The notes under the pieces: generated by a model
Seen by the model: the letters and a program-made list of their open reading frames with translations, nothing else
Database searches by the model: none
What the model was told of the DNA's origin: nothing
Assembly (NCBI GenBank): GCA_040754095.1
Contig: JBFMFO010000008.1
Coordinates: 45,740 to 109,739 of the forward strand
Reading direction: 5' to 3'
DNA length: 64,000 nucleotides
DNA from: QYQD01 sp040754095
Lineage (GTDB): Bacteria > Desulfobacterota > QYQD01
Part shown: in pieces, positions 49,857 to 58,472 of the stretch
Numbering within the stretch: the first letter of the stretch is position 1
Layout: each line of letters starts with the position of its first letter
Made by a program: the position numbers and the translations under genes

Positions 49857-50963
49857 TTACTCCAGAAATTTTTTGAACTTCATATATGCCGCGGCTATGC
49901 CGACCAGGCCGATTATGGCCAGGATCACGGTCTGCATCCATAACAAGTCTAACCCAAGCCCCTTGAGATAGATGGCCCTCAGGGCCGCAACAAAGTGCCG
50001 GGCCGGTATAACCTGAGTAATAATTTGTAAGATAGTGGGCATGTTCATGATCGGGAAGAGAAAACCGGATAAAAGAAAGGCAGGCAGAAAAGTGGTAAAT
50101 AATGCTAATTGATTGGCCATGTGTTGATTTTTGGCGATGACCGATAAGAAGAAGCCAAAGGCAATGGAACCGATCATGAATATACCGGAGATAAATACCA
50201 GCACCGCGAAACTGCCGCGCAGAGGCACATCAAAAATCAATCGGCTTGCGGCTACGGCGATAAACATATCCACCATGCCCAGTACGAAATACGGGATAAG
50301 CTTTCCCAGGATAAGCTCCAGTTTTTTTACCGGCGTCGAGATGAGACCTTCCATGGTGCCCCTCTCCCACTCGCGGGCCACCGTAAGGGAGGTTAAAAGA
50401 GCCCCGATCACGGTCATAATGACTGCGGTCAGGCCCGGGACTATAGAATTCTTGCTCTCCATCTCTTCATTAAACCAGACGCGCACCCGGGCCGTGACGG
50501 GAATTTTTTCTCCCCGGATTGTGCCGTTAAATATCTCGGTAATCCCGTTGACATAGCTCAGGATGATGTTGGCCGTGTTGGGATCGCTCCCGTCCAGGAG
50601 TACCTGCACCGGGACTTCCCGGCAGGCAGATAATCCCCGGGAAAACCTGGCCGGGATGACGAGGCCGAATTTGATACGCCCGGCATCTATATCACCGATG
50701 ATTTCCTGATAGTTATCTCGATAATTATGTACGGAAAAATACTGGGAGTTGGCAAAGAGTTGTATGAAGTCGCGGCTCTTTTGGGTTCGATCCTGATCAA
50801 AAACAGCCATGGAGACGTGTTTGATATCAAGGGTGACTGCATATCCAAAAAGGACAATAAGCAAAACCGGCAGCACGATAACCATGGCCAGGCTGCGGGG
50901 ATCACGGTAGATCTGAATGAATTCTTTTAGCGTAATGGCGTAAAGACGTCTAAGCCTGAACAC
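49857..50963 (-). CDS. ABC-2 type exporter permease (YbhS-like)
   Basis: A 368-residue paralogue of the downstream permease with the same plan: an N-terminal helix (SLAMVIVLPVLLIVLFGYAV), a periplasmic part and C-terminal helices. The signature is REWERGTMEGLISTPVKKLEL (about residues 198-218). It overlaps the ATPase gene upstream by 14 bp. The two permeases probably form a heterodimer. Confidence 0.9.
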   Translation of the reverse strand: MFRLRRLYAITLKEFIQIYRDPRSLAMVIVLPVLLIVLFGYAVTLDIKHVSMAVFDQDRTQKSRDFIQLFANSQYFSVHNYRDNYQEIIGDIDAGRIKFGLVIPARFSRGLSACREVPVQVLLDGSDPNTANIILSYVNGITEIFNGTIRGEKIPVTARVRVWFNEEMESKNSIVPGLTAVIMTVIGALLTSLTVAREWERGTMEGLISTPVKKLELILGKLIPYFVLGMVDMFIAVAASRLIFDVPLRGSFAVLVFISGIFMIGSIAFGFFLSVIAKNQHMANQLALFTTFLPAFLLSGFLFPIMNMPTILQIITQVIPARHFVAALRAIYLKGLGLDLLWMQTVILAIIGLVGIAAAYMKFKKFLE

Positions 50964-51909
50964 GGACGGATTCCTTTGCGTCTTCCTGTTCGATCAGGGT
51001 AACAAACACGTCTTCCAGAGAAGGGACTATGGCCCGTATATTCCGGACCTCTATTACATTACCGGCCAGCCTTTCCCGGACGGCATCTTGCCCGGAGACC
51101 GGATCTTGTACTTTCACGTGGAGCGTGTTTCCAAATATGGCGGTATCAAAGGGAGGCGACCCACCCTGAAGCGCCTCCAGGGCCTCCACCAGAGGATGAC
51201 AGGTGACCTCCAGGATCGCTTCCTGCATATACCGGCGCTTAAGTTCCTGCGGACTGCCTAAGGCGATAAGCCGGCCGCGATATATCAAGGCCAGTTGATC
51301 GCAGTACTCTGCCTCATCCATGTAATGGGTAGTGACAAAGACCGTGACTCCCTGAGAGGCCATGAGATAGATAAGATCCCAGAAACGGCGTCGGGAGAGG
51401 GGATCGACGCCGGAGGTGGGTTCATCCAAAAACACGATAGAGGGTTCATGGAGAATGGCGCAACCCAGGGCCAACCGCTGCTTCCATCCGGTGGCGAGTG
51501 TAGCAGTGACGCTCTCCCCCTTTTCCGCCAGGCCGACAAAATCCAGAACGAAATCTGTGCGTTCTTTCATTTTTCGACCGGAGAGCCCATATACCCCGCC
51601 GAAAAATGCGATATTCTCTCCTACCCTGAGGTCATCGTAGAGAGAAAACTTCTGAGACATATAGCCGATGTGCTCTTTAATCTTTTGGGATTCCCTGACT
51701 ATATCAAATCCTCCCACCGTTCCATTTCCGCCTGTGGGGCTGATCAGGCCACAGAGCATGCGTATGGTAGTCGATTTTCCCGCGCCGTTCGGCCCCAGAA
51801 AGCCGAATATCTCACCCTTTCGCACATTAAAACTCACGCGATCGACGGCGGTGAAATCCCCAAATCGCTTTACGAGTTCACTTACACTTACCGAGTATTC
51901 CGGAGTCAT
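50950..51909 (-). CDS. ABC transporter ATPase (second of pair)
   Basis: A 319-residue ATPase with Walker A GPNGAGKSTTIRML (about residues 44-57) and Walker B VFLDEPTSG. The signature region reads TLATGWKQRLALG, with a degenerate LSGGQ (ATGWK). Switch His lies in VTTHYMDEAEYC. The altered signature is unusual and may make one ATP site inactive, as in asymmetric ABC proteins. The ATG at 51909 overlaps the upstream ATPase stop by 4 bp (ATGA). Confidence 0.88.
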   Translation of the reverse strand: MTPEYSVSVSELVKRFGDFTAVDRVSFNVRKGEIFGFLGPNGAGKSTTIRMLCGLISPTGGNGTVGGFDIVRESQKIKEHIGYMSQKFSLYDDLRVGENIAFFGGVYGLSGRKMKERTDFVLDFVGLAEKGESVTATLATGWKQRLALGCAILHEPSIVFLDEPTSGVDPLSRRRFWDLIYLMASQGVTVFVTTHYMDEAEYCDQLALIYRGRLIALGSPQELKRRYMQEAILEVTCHPLVEALEALQGGSPPFDTAIFGNTLHVKVQDPVSGQDAVRERLAGNVIEVRNIRAIVPSLEDVFVTLIEQEDAKESVRVQA

Positions 51910-52844
51910 CCTGCCTCGCCCTTCTTCTGTTCCCGTTGCACCAGGGACATGAAAATGTCCTCTAAAGAAGGGGACACAGGGGTAAAACACTCTGCCTGTA
52001 TGTCGGCCCCTTTTAATCTCTCTCTCAACGCAGATTCCCGTCTTTTAAAGTCGTCAAGGTGGACGTGTATGCGGTCGCCGCTCACGATAACGTCCTGAAC
52101 GCCCTCCAGGTCCCGGAGTAGAGACTTGACCCGCTCGCGTTCCCCACAAACAATCTCGGCTACCTGCCCGGGAAACCGGCTCTTTACGGCGGCCGGATCC
52201 CCCTCCAGGAGCATCCGCCCCTGGTGGAGAAGTCCTATGCGGTTACATCTTTCCGCCTCATCCAGGTATGCAGTCGAGACCAGGATCGTCACCCTCTCTT
52301 TGAGCAGCCCGTAAAGGATACCCCAAAAGTCGCGCCGTGACACCGGATCCACGCCATTGGTCGGTTCATCCAAGAGGAGCATTTTGGGCGTATGGATGAG
52401 CGCACAGATGAGGGCCACCTTCTGTTTCATACCGCCCGAAAGATTCTGCACGAGGCGATTTTTAAAATCAAAAAGGTTGGACATTTTCAGCCAGCGTTCG
52501 GCGCGCTCACGCCACAACTTGCCCGGAACCTCAAAGACATCCGCATAGAAACGGATATTTTCTTCCACGGTCAAGTCAGTATAAAGGGCAAAACGCTGCG
52601 GCATATAGGATATGTTTTCCTTAATCTTTTCCCGGTCGTGAAAAAGCCTGAAACCGGTTACTGTCCCCTCCCCTTTATCCGGCTTGAGGACACCGGAAAG
52701 GAGCCGCAGTGTGGTGGTCTTGCCGGCGCCATCAGGACCGACCAAGCCGTATATCTCTCCTTCCTTGACCTGAAGGGTGAGATTATCCACGGCCGTAACG
52801 TCTCTGAAATTCTTCGTCAGATTTTGGACATCAATGGCAAACAT
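51906..52844 (-). CDS. ABC transporter ATPase (first of pair, YbhF-like)
   Basis: A 312-residue ATPase with Walker A GPDGAGKTTTLRLL (about residues 38-51), intact signature NLSGGMKQKVALI and Walker B LLLDEPTNGVD. In E. coli YbhF the two ATPase domains are one polypeptide; here they are separate genes with a 4-bp overlap. The ATG at 52844 is preferred to one 7 codons earlier because FAIDVQNLTKNF is the usual start. Confidence 0.88.
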   Translation of the reverse strand: MFAIDVQNLTKNFRDVTAVDNLTLQVKEGEIYGLVGPDGAGKTTTLRLLSGVLKPDKGEGTVTGFRLFHDREKIKENISYMPQRFALYTDLTVEENIRFYADVFEVPGKLWRERAERWLKMSNLFDFKNRLVQNLSGGMKQKVALICALIHTPKMLLLDEPTNGVDPVSRRDFWGILYGLLKERVTILVSTAYLDEAERCNRIGLLHQGRMLLEGDPAAVKSRFPGQVAEIVCGERERVKSLLRDLEGVQDVIVSGDRIHVHLDDFKRRESALRERLKGADIQAECFTPVSPSLEDIFMSLVQREQKKGEAG

Positions 52845-52903
52845 GATAATAACCGGTAAGTTCAAATGACAAAGCCCAAAGTTGACGGACTTATAAAAAG
52901 TCA

Positions 52904-53086
52904 GAATTACCGCCGAGATTGCCGAGATGACATATTAAAGGAATTTGTAATTATCAGCCACTAAGACACCAAGCCACTAAGTCAGATTAATTTCGAATTT
53001 CGAAATTCGAATTTTAAAACATTGTGTCTTGGTGCCTCGGTGGCAAAAATTTTTCTCTGCGAACTCTGTGTGCTCTGTGGTGAATT
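52904..53086. repeat. MITE-like inverted repeat inside the exporter operon
   Basis: A degenerate copy of the element at 11886-12040. The inner arms CAGCCACTAAGACACCAAG and TGTGTCTTGGTGCCTCGG are conserved; the outer arms (AATTACCGCCGAGATT and CTCTGTGGTGAATT) are weaker. The middle contains a perfect 20-base palindrome at 52992-53011. It separates the HlyD-like gene from the ATPase genes. Confidence 0.6.
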
Positions 53087-53110
53087 TTAGCTTCAGCATT
53101 TGTCATTAAT

Positions 53111-54100
53111 TTAAGACCCAGCCTTTATCCGGCAATCCGCAATCATGCCGGGCTTTAGCTCCCGATCCCTGTTCTCCAAATCCACTTTTATCCGGTAAAC
53201 AAGCGTTACGCGTTCTTTCTCTGTCTGGACAGTCTTGGGGGTGAATTCAGCCTGAGATGAGATAAAAGATACCTTGCCCTTATAGACCTTTCCGGGATAA
53301 GAATCTGTAGTCACCAGGGCCTCTTGCCCCCATTTCACCTTACCCAGGTCTTTTTCATCAATATAAGCCCTGAGCCAGACATGGTCTATGTCTCCGAGCG
53401 TAAGAACAGGCCTGCCTGGAGATAAGACTTCGCCCGGCTCCGCCGCCTTGGATAACACGACCCCGGAGATGGGGGCATATACGGCGGCATAACTTAAGTT
53501 GGTCTCGGCAAGCTTCAAAGAGGCATCCGCCGATGCTGCCTGGGCACGGGCGGCCTCTATGTCCTCCTTACGGGGCCCCTCTTTTACCAATGCGTAGTTT
53601 TCTCCAGCCCGTTGATAGGCCTCCTGAGCTATTTTATAGGCCGTCACTGCATCATCCCGCGTCTTTTTAGATGCAATCCCGGCTTCGTACAGTGGCAACA
53701 CCCGGTTTAAATCCTGCTCTTTGTTTTGCATCTCAGCCTCGGCCTGCTTCAATGCGGCCCCGGCCTGCCTGATTTCCTGTACCCTCGAACCTGCCAGCAG
53801 TTCCTTTAACCTGGCCTGGGCCGCGGCCAAATCGGCCCTGGCCAAATTCACCTGATGTTTAAGGTCAGCGTCATCCAAGCGGGCCATGACCTCGCCCTTT
53901 TCGACCCATTGACCCTCATCAAACCTTCTCTTTATGAGCCTTCCCGGAATCTTGAAGCTTATGGCTACCTCTGTAGTCTCTATGTTGCCGGAGAGCTTGA
54001 TGAAATCCCCATCTTCTTTGTTATTGGAATAAAGGATAATGGCTGCCAGGGCGATAGCAATCCCGGCTGCCAGAACAGAAACAACACGGCTTTTTTTCAT
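53111..54100 (-). CDS. HlyD-family membrane fusion protein (YbhG-like)
   Basis: A 329-residue periplasmic adaptor. An N-terminal anchor spans about residues 7-24. Lipoyl halves lie in SFKIPGRLIKRRFDEGQWVEKGEVMARLDD and VYAPISGVVLSKAAEPGEVL, with a long coiled coil between (about residues 80-200, Ala/Lys/Glu-rich). It would link the ABC-2 permeases to an outer-membrane channel, which is not encoded here. It is the first gene of the exporter unit, 267 bp before the ATPases. Confidence 0.9.
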   Translation of the reverse strand: MKKSRVVSVLAAGIAIALAAIILYSNNKEDGDFIKLSGNIETTEVAISFKIPGRLIKRRFDEGQWVEKGEVMARLDDADLKHQVNLARADLAAAQARLKELLAGSRVQEIRQAGAALKQAEAEMQNKEQDLNRVLPLYEAGIASKKTRDDAVTAYKIAQEAYQRAGENYALVKEGPRKEDIEAARAQAASADASLKLAETNLSYAAVYAPISGVVLSKAAEPGEVLSPGRPVLTLGDIDHVWLRAYIDEKDLGKVKWGQEALVTTDSYPGKVYKGKVSFISSQAEFTPKTVQTEKERVTLVYRIKVDLENRDRELKPGMIADCRIKAGS

Positions 54101-54159
54101 ATAGATTATTTCCTCGCAAATAAAGTGGTCATGAGTGCCACAGTTTTAGCTTAGTTCCC

Positions 54160-54290
54160 ATCCGGAAACTTCCCCTCCCCTGGCGGGAGGGGATGAAGGG
54201 GAGGGGGAGCATCTTGAATTTGCACAACCTTTTCACCCCCACCCTAACCCTCCCCCGTCAAAGGGGGAGGGAATATAGGGGTTTCCGGAT
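54160..54290. repeat. G/C-rich inverted-repeat element
   Basis: Perfect 10-base termini ATCCGGAAAC and GTTTCCGGAT bracket two internal hairpins (CCCCTCCC/GGGAGGGG and CCCTCCCCC/GGGGGAGGG). The 131-bp element lies in the 340-bp gene-free gap after the HlyD-like gene. Its form suggests a REP- or MITE-type repeat. Confidence 0.6.
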
Positions 54291-54378
54291 AAATACTAGC
54301 TCACGATATTTGGTCATTTTATAGCACTGTTATATGTTTTTTGGAACAAAAATACCCCCCCATTACTATCAAAATTTA

Positions 54379-54407
54379 TTGACTTATCTTATACTTGCTG
54401 ATAACAT
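54379..54407 (+). promoter_or_regulatory. Promoter of the small CxxC gene
   Basis: TTGACT (54379-54384), 17-base spacer, TAACAT (54402-54407). It lies 33 bases before the ATG of the 30-residue protein. The -10 match is moderate. Confidence 0.5.
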
Positions 54408-54440
54408 TTTTAAAAATAATGCTTAAAGGGGGATGGCACA

Positions 54441-54533
54441 ATGTGTAAAACCTGTAAGGCCCACGCCAAACCAAAAGCAAAGACAACCGCCAAAAAAGAA
54501 GAGAAGCCCGCCAAGAAGAAAGAGAAAAAATAA
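54441..54533 (+). CDS. 30-residue Lys-rich CxxC mini-protein
   Basis: A very short frame encoding MCKTCKAHAKP, then an Ala/Lys/Glu tail ending KKKEKK. Thirteen of 30 residues are lysine. The ribosome binding site AAAGGGGG lies 10 bases upstream, a promoter is at 54379 and a perfect terminator is 27 bp after the stop, so it looks like a complete single-gene unit. One CxxC and a basic tail suggest a metal-bound or nucleic-acid-binding peptide. It is shorter than usual annotation limits. Family not recognised. Confidence 0.6.
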   Translation: MCKTCKAHAKPKAKTTAKKEEKPAKKKEKK

Positions 54534-54559
54534 GGGACATATCTGATCTGAGAGTGTGG

Positions 54560-54600
54560 AAAGCGGCACGGCGGGAGCGTTTGTGCCGCTTTTCGCTTTT
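54560..54600 (+). terminator. Terminator after the mini-protein gene
   Basis: AAAGCGGCAC (54560-54569) and GTGCCGCTTT (54583-54592) form a perfect 10-bp stem with a 13-base loop, followed by TCGCTTTTT. Confidence 0.8.
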
Positions 54601-54636
54601 TCCGTGCGGCACATAAAAACAGGGAGCGATATTGCA

Positions 54637-54858
54637 ATGGGCAGAAGAAAATGTAATCTTGACGATTTCAGGGCAAAGATAGGCCTGTGGCTGGACGCAC
54701 AACACATCCGAAAAATCTCCCTGATCGGCAAAAATCGCTTATCCGTACTCTTTATGGATAACATAACGGACGAATTTGAGTTGGAAGGATGCGGCTCCGG
54801 CGATATAGAATCTTTTTTGAGAGAAATGAAAAAGAAAGGTGTAATTGTAGAAAAATAG
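54637..54858 (+). CDS. Hypothetical 73-residue protein
   Basis: Starts at the ATG following a GGGAG site (MGRRKCNLDDFRAKIG); a longer frame reaching back through the terminator is unlikely. Charged, with alternating strands and helices: HIRKISLIGKNRLSVLFM, then ELEGCGSGDIESFLREMKKKG. No family recognised. It lies 45 bp after the terminator of the mini-protein gene. Confidence 0.55.
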   Translation: MGRRKCNLDDFRAKIGLWLDAQHIRKISLIGKNRLSVLFMDNITDEFELEGCGSGDIESFLREMKKKGVIVEK

Positions 54859-54885
54859 TAACTATTCAGCCACAGATTCACACAG

Positions 54886-55050
54886 ATGAATGCAGATAGG
54901 TTTAAATACAAAGAAATCACAGATATTATTCTTAGAAGTTTTTATGAAGTTTATAATGAGCTTGGTGATGGATTTCTGGAATCTGTCTTTGTATATGATA
55001 ATAAAAGAAAAAATATCAGTGATGATCAGCGTAGATCAGCGGCTGAGTAG
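54886..55050 (+). pseudogene. Truncated GxxExxY-family gene
   Basis: A 54-codon frame encoding MNADRFKYKEITDIILRSFY and NELGDGFLESVF, the N-terminal signature of the GxxExxY proteins (about 120-130 residues). After that the frame turns into the dispersed-repeat word ATCAGCGTAGATCAGCGGC and stops. The usual catalytic-like C-terminal half is absent, so the gene has an internal deletion. The family is usually flanked by exactly such repeats, as here. Confidence 0.6.
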
Positions 55051-55094
55051 TTACAAATAATTTAGCCATATAGCCTTACTATGGAGTGCATAAA

Positions 55095-55295
55095 ATGACC
55101 GATGCTGGCGATATAATGCCGGAAGGCGAAGACATCCGCAACGCAGTGAAGTGGATATCCGAGTGCCGGCTGGAAAAGAAGGATGTCCCGTTGCACGTCT
55201 TACTGGAAGAGGCCTGTATCCGCTTTGACCTGTCACCCAAAAAGGCGGACTTCTTACGCCGCCTTATATGCGGGGAGATCCCGGAGGAGAAATAA
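55095..55295 (+). CDS. Small conserved-looking protein, 66 residues
   Basis: Starts at the ATG 8 bases after a GGAG site (MTDAGDIMPEGEDIRNAVKW). Acidic N-terminus, then two predicted helices (EDIRNAVKWISECRLEKK and VPLHVLLEEACIRFDLSPKKADFLRRLI). Family not recognised. The end lies 53 bp from the convergent mutS2 gene. Confidence 0.55.
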   Translation: MTDAGDIMPEGEDIRNAVKWISECRLEKKDVPLHVLLEEACIRFDLSPKKADFLRRLICGEIPEEK

Positions 55296-55348
55296 TATCC
55301 CTCTGATTATCACTCCTTTGTGAACACCTTCCGAAGAATATCCCAATA

Positions 55349-57700
55349 TCACCTCAGGATCGCTATCGTCACCCCATCCCCTCCTTCGGACAACTCTCCG
55401 CCCCTGCATTGCTCCACCAGGGGGTGACCGGTGAGGTAGTCACGCACGGCCTTCCGCAGGATACCTGTCCCCAGTCCATGAATAATAGTTACCTCCTTGC
55501 GTTCCGCCAGGGAGGCATGGTTAAGAAAAGGCTCCAGTCCGGACAAGGCCTCGTCAACCCTCAAGCCGACAAGATTCAACTCCCCCGGCGCCATATCTTC
55601 TCCAGCCTCTCTTTTCTCCACAGTTACTTTCGTCGTGGGGACCTTCCCCTTTTTAGTAACAATGTCCGAAACCGGTACCTCCCATTCCATCTTCCCGGCC
55701 TTAACCCGCACCCGCTTATGACTTCGGTCGATCCTCACTACCGTGGCATCATAGCCCACGGACCTGATAAATACGGTGTCCCCTTCTCTTATCTCACTGA
55801 TTGATAGGGGAGGCTCCTTGTCGAATTCCCGCAGCTTATCTTCGACCTCCTGCTGTATCCTTACAACCCTCTTCATGGCCTCGCGGCCTTTTTTCTGCTT
55901 TTTCGCCTCTTCCAGGACGGCATAGACCTGCCTCTTTGTCTCCGAGATAATATCTTTGGCCTCCCGGTATGCCTTTTCCATTATCTCCGCCTTTAGCTTT
56001 TCTGCCTCGGCCAATCTTTCATTTAAAAGCCTCTCTTTTTCTTTAGCCTCTGCCCGTTGCCGCTGTAGCTCATTAAGCCCCTCTTCATGCGCGGCCCTTT
56101 TCTCCTTCAACTCTGCAAGAAGCTTGTGGAATTCCACGTTCACATTACCCAGCGCATGTTTCGCAATGTCAAGGACATGCGCGGGGAGACCATATCTCCT
56201 GGCTATCTCGAGGGCATGGGACTGGCCTGGCTCTCCTACCTTCAACCTGTATAAAGGGCTCAGCGTGTCATAATCAAATTCCATAGAGGCATTCACCATC
56301 CCCGCTGTCCTGTGGACAAAACCCACTATATCCATGAGGTGTGTAGTAGCGAAAACAAGGGCGCCTTTGCCTTTTAGCTCCTTTAAAACAGCACAGGAAA
56401 TGGCCGCCCCCTCCACCGGGTCCGTCCCGGTGCCCAGCTCATCCAACAGGACGACCGTCTTTGCATCGGCCTCTTTGAGTATCTCCGCGATATGAGAGAC
56501 ATGAGCGGAGAAAGTGGACAGGCTGCTTTCTATGGATTGTTCATCCCCTATATCAACGAGGAGCCGGGTGACATGGGGAAAGGTGGACGAGGAATCAGCC
56601 GGCACCGGAATGCCGGATAGGGCCATGAGGAGGAGCAACCCCAGCGTCTTGATGGCGACGGTCTTGCCCCCGGCATTGGGGCCGGTTATGACCATCACGG
56701 TATGATCGCCATCGAGGCTGAGATCAAGGGGCACCACCTCTCCCATGCCTCTTTCTTTTTGCGACAGCATAAGAAGCGGGTGTCTTGCCCTCACCAGTTT
56801 AAATTCAGATGAACCGGTTATCCGGGGAGTTCCCATTTGCAGGTAATCAGCAAATCGGGCGATACTGTCCATGACATCGAGATAGATGATGGTCTTGTAC
56901 TGCGCCTTAATCTCGTCCGCTTCCGCTCTTATCATCTTGCAGATAACTTTCAAGATGCGGATCTCTTCTGCCTTGGCCTCGGCAACAAGATTCTCCAACT
57001 CGTTGGCAATTCCGATTATCTCTAATGGCTCTGTAAAGGCCGTCTCGCCTGATCTTGAGACATCATGGACCACGCCCGGCACTTGACCTTTGGCATCCAT
57101 TCTCACCGGGATAACCCACCGGCCGGCCCTCTGAGTAATAAAGTCATCTTGTAAAAAGGGAGCCACACCCCGGTCCGTTACTGTCTCCTCCAACCTCTTT
57201 CTTATCTTCGCCTCCATGCCTCTTATTCGGCTTCGCAGATAAGAAAGGGTCGGACTCGCGCTGTCCAGGATATTCCCTTCGCTATCGATAGACCTCCCGA
57301 TAGCGGCAAGTATATCGGGGAACCCGGTTAAATGGCCGGCCAGTCTGGTCAGCCCGGGCAGGCTGTTTGGCTCTGCAATCTGCGCGGTTATCTCAGAAAT
57401 TATCCGTAGAACAGGCACAAAGGCTATAAGTTCGCCGGGATCAAGGACAGCGCCTTCAAGCCTTGCCTGCTCAAGGGCCTGGGATATGTCCTGAAAATGA
57501 GATAACCTGAGCGGGGCGCCGGCATGGGCAAGCCCCTGAATCTCTTTGACCTGTCCGAATCTTTCTTCTATATCGCCCCGGTTGCTTAGTGGGGAAATAT
57601 CCAAAACAGCCTGCCGCGAGGCATCGCTATGGGAAAAGCCGGAAATCGTATTCAGGATTTTATCGAATTCCAGGATCTGAAGCGCTTCTCTGCTTATCAT
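55349..57700 (-). CDS. mutS2: MutS2 ATPase/endonuclease
   Basis: A 783-residue MutS-like protein without the mismatch-recognition domains. Walker A is TGPNAGGKTVAIKTL (about residues 336-350), Walker B VLLDELGTGTDP (about 415-426). A long coiled coil (about 510-610) and the C-terminal Smr domain (LNLVGLRVDEALSGLEPFL...IHGLGTGILRKAV, about 703-755) follow. Family members suppress recombination or rescue collided ribosomes. It starts with the ATG overlapping the release-factor-like gene by 4 bp, an arrangement interesting in light of that translation role. Confidence 0.95.
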   Translation of the reverse strand: MISREALQILEFDKILNTISGFSHSDASRQAVLDISPLSNRGDIEERFGQVKEIQGLAHAGAPLRLSHFQDISQALEQARLEGAVLDPGELIAFVPVLRIISEITAQIAEPNSLPGLTRLAGHLTGFPDILAAIGRSIDSEGNILDSASPTLSYLRSRIRGMEAKIRKRLEETVTDRGVAPFLQDDFITQRAGRWVIPVRMDAKGQVPGVVHDVSRSGETAFTEPLEIIGIANELENLVAEAKAEEIRILKVICKMIRAEADEIKAQYKTIIYLDVMDSIARFADYLQMGTPRITGSSEFKLVRARHPLLMLSQKERGMGEVVPLDLSLDGDHTVMVITGPNAGGKTVAIKTLGLLLLMALSGIPVPADSSSTFPHVTRLLVDIGDEQSIESSLSTFSAHVSHIAEILKEADAKTVVLLDELGTGTDPVEGAAISCAVLKELKGKGALVFATTHLMDIVGFVHRTAGMVNASMEFDYDTLSPLYRLKVGEPGQSHALEIARRYGLPAHVLDIAKHALGNVNVEFHKLLAELKEKRAAHEEGLNELQRQRAEAKEKERLLNERLAEAEKLKAEIMEKAYREAKDIISETKRQVYAVLEEAKKQKKGREAMKRVVRIQQEVEDKLREFDKEPPLSISEIREGDTVFIRSVGYDATVVRIDRSHKRVRVKAGKMEWEVPVSDIVTKKGKVPTTKVTVEKREAGEDMAPGELNLVGLRVDEALSGLEPFLNHASLAERKEVTIIHGLGTGILRKAVRDYLTGHPLVEQCRGGELSEGGDGVTIAILR

Positions 57701-58068
57701 GAGGACTCAGCGTTGATGCCGTACTTACTCTTTGTTCTCTTTTTCTTCCTTGCCTTTTGCTTCCTTATTCTCTCCTGCGCAAGGCCGCGTCCGGTCACCC
57801 GGCCTGATAGCGCCGCGATCCGCTCCGCAAGCTCGCGCCGGGCCAGGAACCGGTTAATAGACTGGCTCCGGTCCTTCATGCACTTTACTTCTATCCCGGT
57901 AGGCAGGTGTTTCAGATAGACACAGGTGGAGGTCTTGTTCACCTTTTGCCCGCCTTTTCCTGAAGACCGGATGAATTTCTCCTCGATATCCTTTTCCTGG
58001 ATACCGAGGGCCTCCATAGTCTCCGTTAGCCACTTATTTTTCTCTTCACTTACAGCGAAAGCAGGCAT
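57697..58068 (-). CDS. Peptide chain release factor-like protein (GGQ domain)
   Basis: A 123-residue single-domain release-factor relative. The GGQ motif is in SSGKGGQKVNKTSTCV (about residues 34-49); the C-terminus is Lys/Arg-rich (IRKQKARKKKRTKSK), as in ribosome-rescue hydrolases of the ArfB/YaeJ type. The codon-recognition domains are lacking. It overlaps mutS2 by 4 bp, so both are probably translated together. Confidence 0.88.
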   Translation of the reverse strand: MPAFAVSEEKNKWLTETMEALGIQEKDIEEKFIRSSGKGGQKVNKTSTCVYLKHLPTGIEVKCMKDRSQSINRFLARRELAERIAALSGRVTGRGLAQERIRKQKARKKKRTKSKYGINAESS

Positions 58069-58159
58069 TATAAAGGTCTTTGGTTATGATATTGAGAGCG
58101 GAGATGACGATTTATACGCAATTATTTATGACGTTACGTATAACCGAAATTTCTGACTC

Positions 58160-58339
58160 TTACTTCCTGCGGTAAACGTTCAGGCCCACTTTCTTGTCCT
58201 CAGCGCCGGGGACGCTGATGTTCCCTTCCGTGGAGGCGATAATGATGGTCTTGCCGGAGGATGAGGGGCCGAATTCCTTGGATAAATCCACTGTAATGGT
58301 TAAGATATTCCCTTCAACTTTCATCTCTGCATTTTTCAT
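58160..58339 (-). CDS. 59-residue conserved-looking small protein
   Basis: A complete frame MKNAEMKVEGNILTITVDLS...KTIIIASTEGN...KVGLNVYRRK with an AGGAG site 8 bases upstream. The beta-strand pattern with KEFGPSSSGKT in the middle is that of a small single-domain protein. I recall similar unnamed proteins in Deltaproteobacteria but cannot name a function. It lies about 90 bp upstream of the release-factor-like gene on the same strand. Confidence 0.75.
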   Translation of the reverse strand: MKNAEMKVEGNILTITVDLSKEFGPSSSGKTIIIASTEGNISVPGAEDKKVGLNVYRRK

Positions 58340-58472
58340 GTTCTCTGCTCCTGTATGTAAGGTGTAATTTGTGTTTGCGCATTAACATAACCACGGTTGT
58401 TATTTTAGATAATACGCAAAAACTAAAATAGCGCAACGTGTTATTTTAGATAAAGCGATTCATGAATCGCCT

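Noticed and set aside
51295..52098. 267-codon plus-strand frame
   Set aside because: Antisense to the two ABC ATPase genes.
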